DNA of 7,068 nt from the NCBI GenBank assembly GCA_020437045.1, contig JAGQWV010000653.1:1-7068 (forward strand), read 5' to 3'. Source of the DNA: Saprospiraceae bacterium. Lineage in GTDB: Bacteria > Bacteroidota > Bacteroidia > Chitinophagales > Saprospiraceae. The position numbers and the translations under genes are program-made. Positions 6,357 through 7,068 of this stretch are shown here, in pieces. Position 1 is the stretch's first letter, and each line of letters begins with the position of its first letter. The notes beneath the pieces were generated by a model that saw only the letters and a list, made by a program, of their open reading frames with translations, ran no database searches and was not told where the DNA came from.

Positions 6357-6365
6357 TTGGAAATT
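6340..6365. repeat. Direct repeat flanking the xth stop codon
   Basis: AATTGGAAATT occurs at 6340-6350 and again at 6355-6365, a period of 15 bases, with the TAA stop (6354-6356) at the start of the second copy. CAATTTCC (6404-6411) is complementary to GGAAATTG (6344-6351) and, apart from its first base, to GGAAATT (6359-6365), so either copy could pair with it. No U tract follows, so I do not call it a terminator. No other clear terminator was seen after xth. Confidence 0.5.
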
Positions 6366-6478
6366 TCACTATCCCTGAAAAGTTGATTTGCAGCTCTAAT
6401 CTCCAATTTCCTCCCATTCATTCGATCAGCGATTTTCCCGACTCAACCAGAAATTTTCTCGATCCAAACAAGGTCATT

Positions 6479-6509
6479 TTTTAAAGAGATCTGCTGACCA
6501 ATATATTTG
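6479..6509 (+). promoter_or_regulatory. Bacteroidota-type promoter for the fibronectin repeat gene
   Basis: TATATTTG (6502-6509) is an exact match to the -7 consensus TAnnTTTG. A T-rich -33 element (TTTT, 6479-6482, against consensus TTTG) lies 19 bases upstream, the normal spacing. Transcription would start near 6514-6517, giving a leader of about 35 nucleotides before the ATG at 6550. The intergenic position, strand and distance all fit the downstream gene. Confidence 0.5.
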
Positions 6510-6550
6510 AGAGCAAGTAAAATTCTATCAAATGTTAAAGTCTGCTCTCA
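6508..6550. repeat. Inverted repeat between promoter and start codon
   Basis: TGAGAGCA (6508-6515) and TGCTCTCA (6543-6550) are perfect 8-bp inverted copies, 35 bases centre to centre. The left arm begins inside the -7 element and the right arm ends on the A of the start codon. Because the left arm lies at or before the predicted transcription start, paired DNA half-sites for a regulator are more likely than an RNA hairpin. Confidence 0.45.
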
Positions 6551-7068
6551 TGAAAAAAATATTACTCTCGAATCTCATACTGTGGATTCTCTCTACTCCT
6601 TCTTTTAGTAAATGCGATGACATACCGTCGGGACTCTCCGTATCACAGATTAACAGCACTTCGGTAACACTGCTCTGGTCAAAAACGGAAAATGCGATAA
6701 AATATGAAGTGGAGATTGAGGATACAGATAATACCCCTTCTTTCGAATTGGATAAAAACACAAGTGAAACCAGTTTGCTCGTCACTGGCCTGGTGCCAGG
6801 TGGACATTACAAATTTAAAGTCAAATCCGAATGTAGTTCTGGTAGCAGCGATCATTCACCATGGTTTTTCTTTTCTACCGGCACAGGAGATAGTGGTAAT
6901 GGAAATGATGATTCCAATAGCGGTAGTTGTGCCATTCCCGGCGGACTCGATATCGCAGAAAACAATGGCAGCTCGGTAACGCGGCGTTGGAGTGCAGAGG
7001 GTAGATCCCTACAATACGAGGACGATATTGAAAAAGAGGAAAATACCCCAGCGTTGAATATCGAAGCC
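6550..7068 (+). CDS. Secreted fibronectin type III repeat protein, N-terminal part (cut by window end)
   Basis: The frame stays open for 173 codons to the last base, so the C-terminus is missing. Residues 1-20 (MKKILLSNLILWILSTPSFS) are a signal peptide; Cys22 is not in a lipobox, so it is not an obvious lipoprotein. Residues 22-110 form a fibronectin type III domain (IPSGLSVSQINSTSVTLLW, YEVEIED, GLVPGGHYKFKVKSEC), with Cys22 and Cys95 placed as in Bacteroidota surface repeats. A Gly/Ser/Asn/Asp linker (111-126) leads into a second copy from Cys127 (CAIPGGLDIAENNGSSVT) that aligns with the first, including a shared NTP near residues 61 and 165. Such modules usually occur in tandem on long surface or extracellular proteins, often ending in T9SS domains, but that end is not visible here. 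An in-frame ATG at 6532 would add six residues; 6550 is preferred because it gives the cleaner MKK signal peptide. No catalytic domain is seen yet. Confidence 0.82.
   Translation, partial: MKKILLSNLILWILSTPSFSKCDDIPSGLSVSQINSTSVTLLWSKTENAIKYEVEIEDTDNTPSFELDKNTSETSLLVTGLVPGGHYKFKVKSECSSGSSDHSPWFFFSTGTGDSGNGNDDSNSGSCAIPGGLDIAENNGSSVTRRWSAEGRSLQYEDDIEKEENTPALNIEA

Noticed and set aside
6528..6979. Open frames on both strands overlapping the fibronectin repeat gene
   Set aside because: The frame starting at 6550 has a signal peptide, a clear fibronectin type III domain and a promoter. The overlapping frames have none of these.

Overview
The window looks like a chromosomal segment from a member of the Bacteroidota, possibly a Saprospiria-like marine or environmental lineage (that finer placement is inference). 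Two neighbouring proteins end in the YPNP/FPNP-type C-terminal domain that serves as the type A sorting signal of the type IX secretion system (T9SS), which is confined to this phylum. The start codons are preceded by AT-rich sequence rather than Shine-Dalgarno motifs. One intergenic region carries an exact match to the Bacteroidota -7 promoter consensus TAnnTTTG.

Layout, left to right. Positions 1-237 are non-coding and hold a striking nine-unit heptanucleotide tandem repeat (29-91) followed by a pyrimidine-rich stretch. A small two-helix membrane protein with a probable PH-like cytoplasmic domain (238-753, +) follows and converges on a vanadium-dependent haloperoxidase-like protein (827-3025, -). 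The two share a strong hairpin terminator (755-787). The haloperoxidase is a 732-residue secreted protein that keeps all the vanadate-pocket residues and has a T9SS tail. A 423-bp gap (3026-3448) has no convincing gene. It holds several inverted repeats, a possible minus-strand promoter and a possible structured leader for the haloperoxidase. Next is a secreted parallel beta-helix protein with a fibronectin-like domain and a T9SS tail (3449-5434, -); a perfect 19-bp palindrome covers its start codon. Divergently transcribed from it is an exonuclease III/AP-endonuclease (xth, 5595-6356, +). The window ends inside a secreted fibronectin type III repeat protein (6550-7068+, +) that has a recognisable promoter and continues past the last base.

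Functionally, the minus-strand pair consists of exported, probably cell-surface or extracellular proteins: an oxidative halogenation-type enzyme and a carbohydrate-binding or carbohydrate-cleaving beta-helix. The plus-strand fibronectin protein also enters the export pathway. The DNA-repair gene xth and the small membrane protein are housekeeping or uncharacterised and show no clear functional link to them. No CRISPR array, rRNA, tRNA, insertion sequence or obvious defence system was seen. The most unusual signals are the intact haloperoxidase pocket on a T9SS cargo protein, the heptamer repeat, the start-codon palindrome and the inverted-repeat-rich leader of the haloperoxidase.
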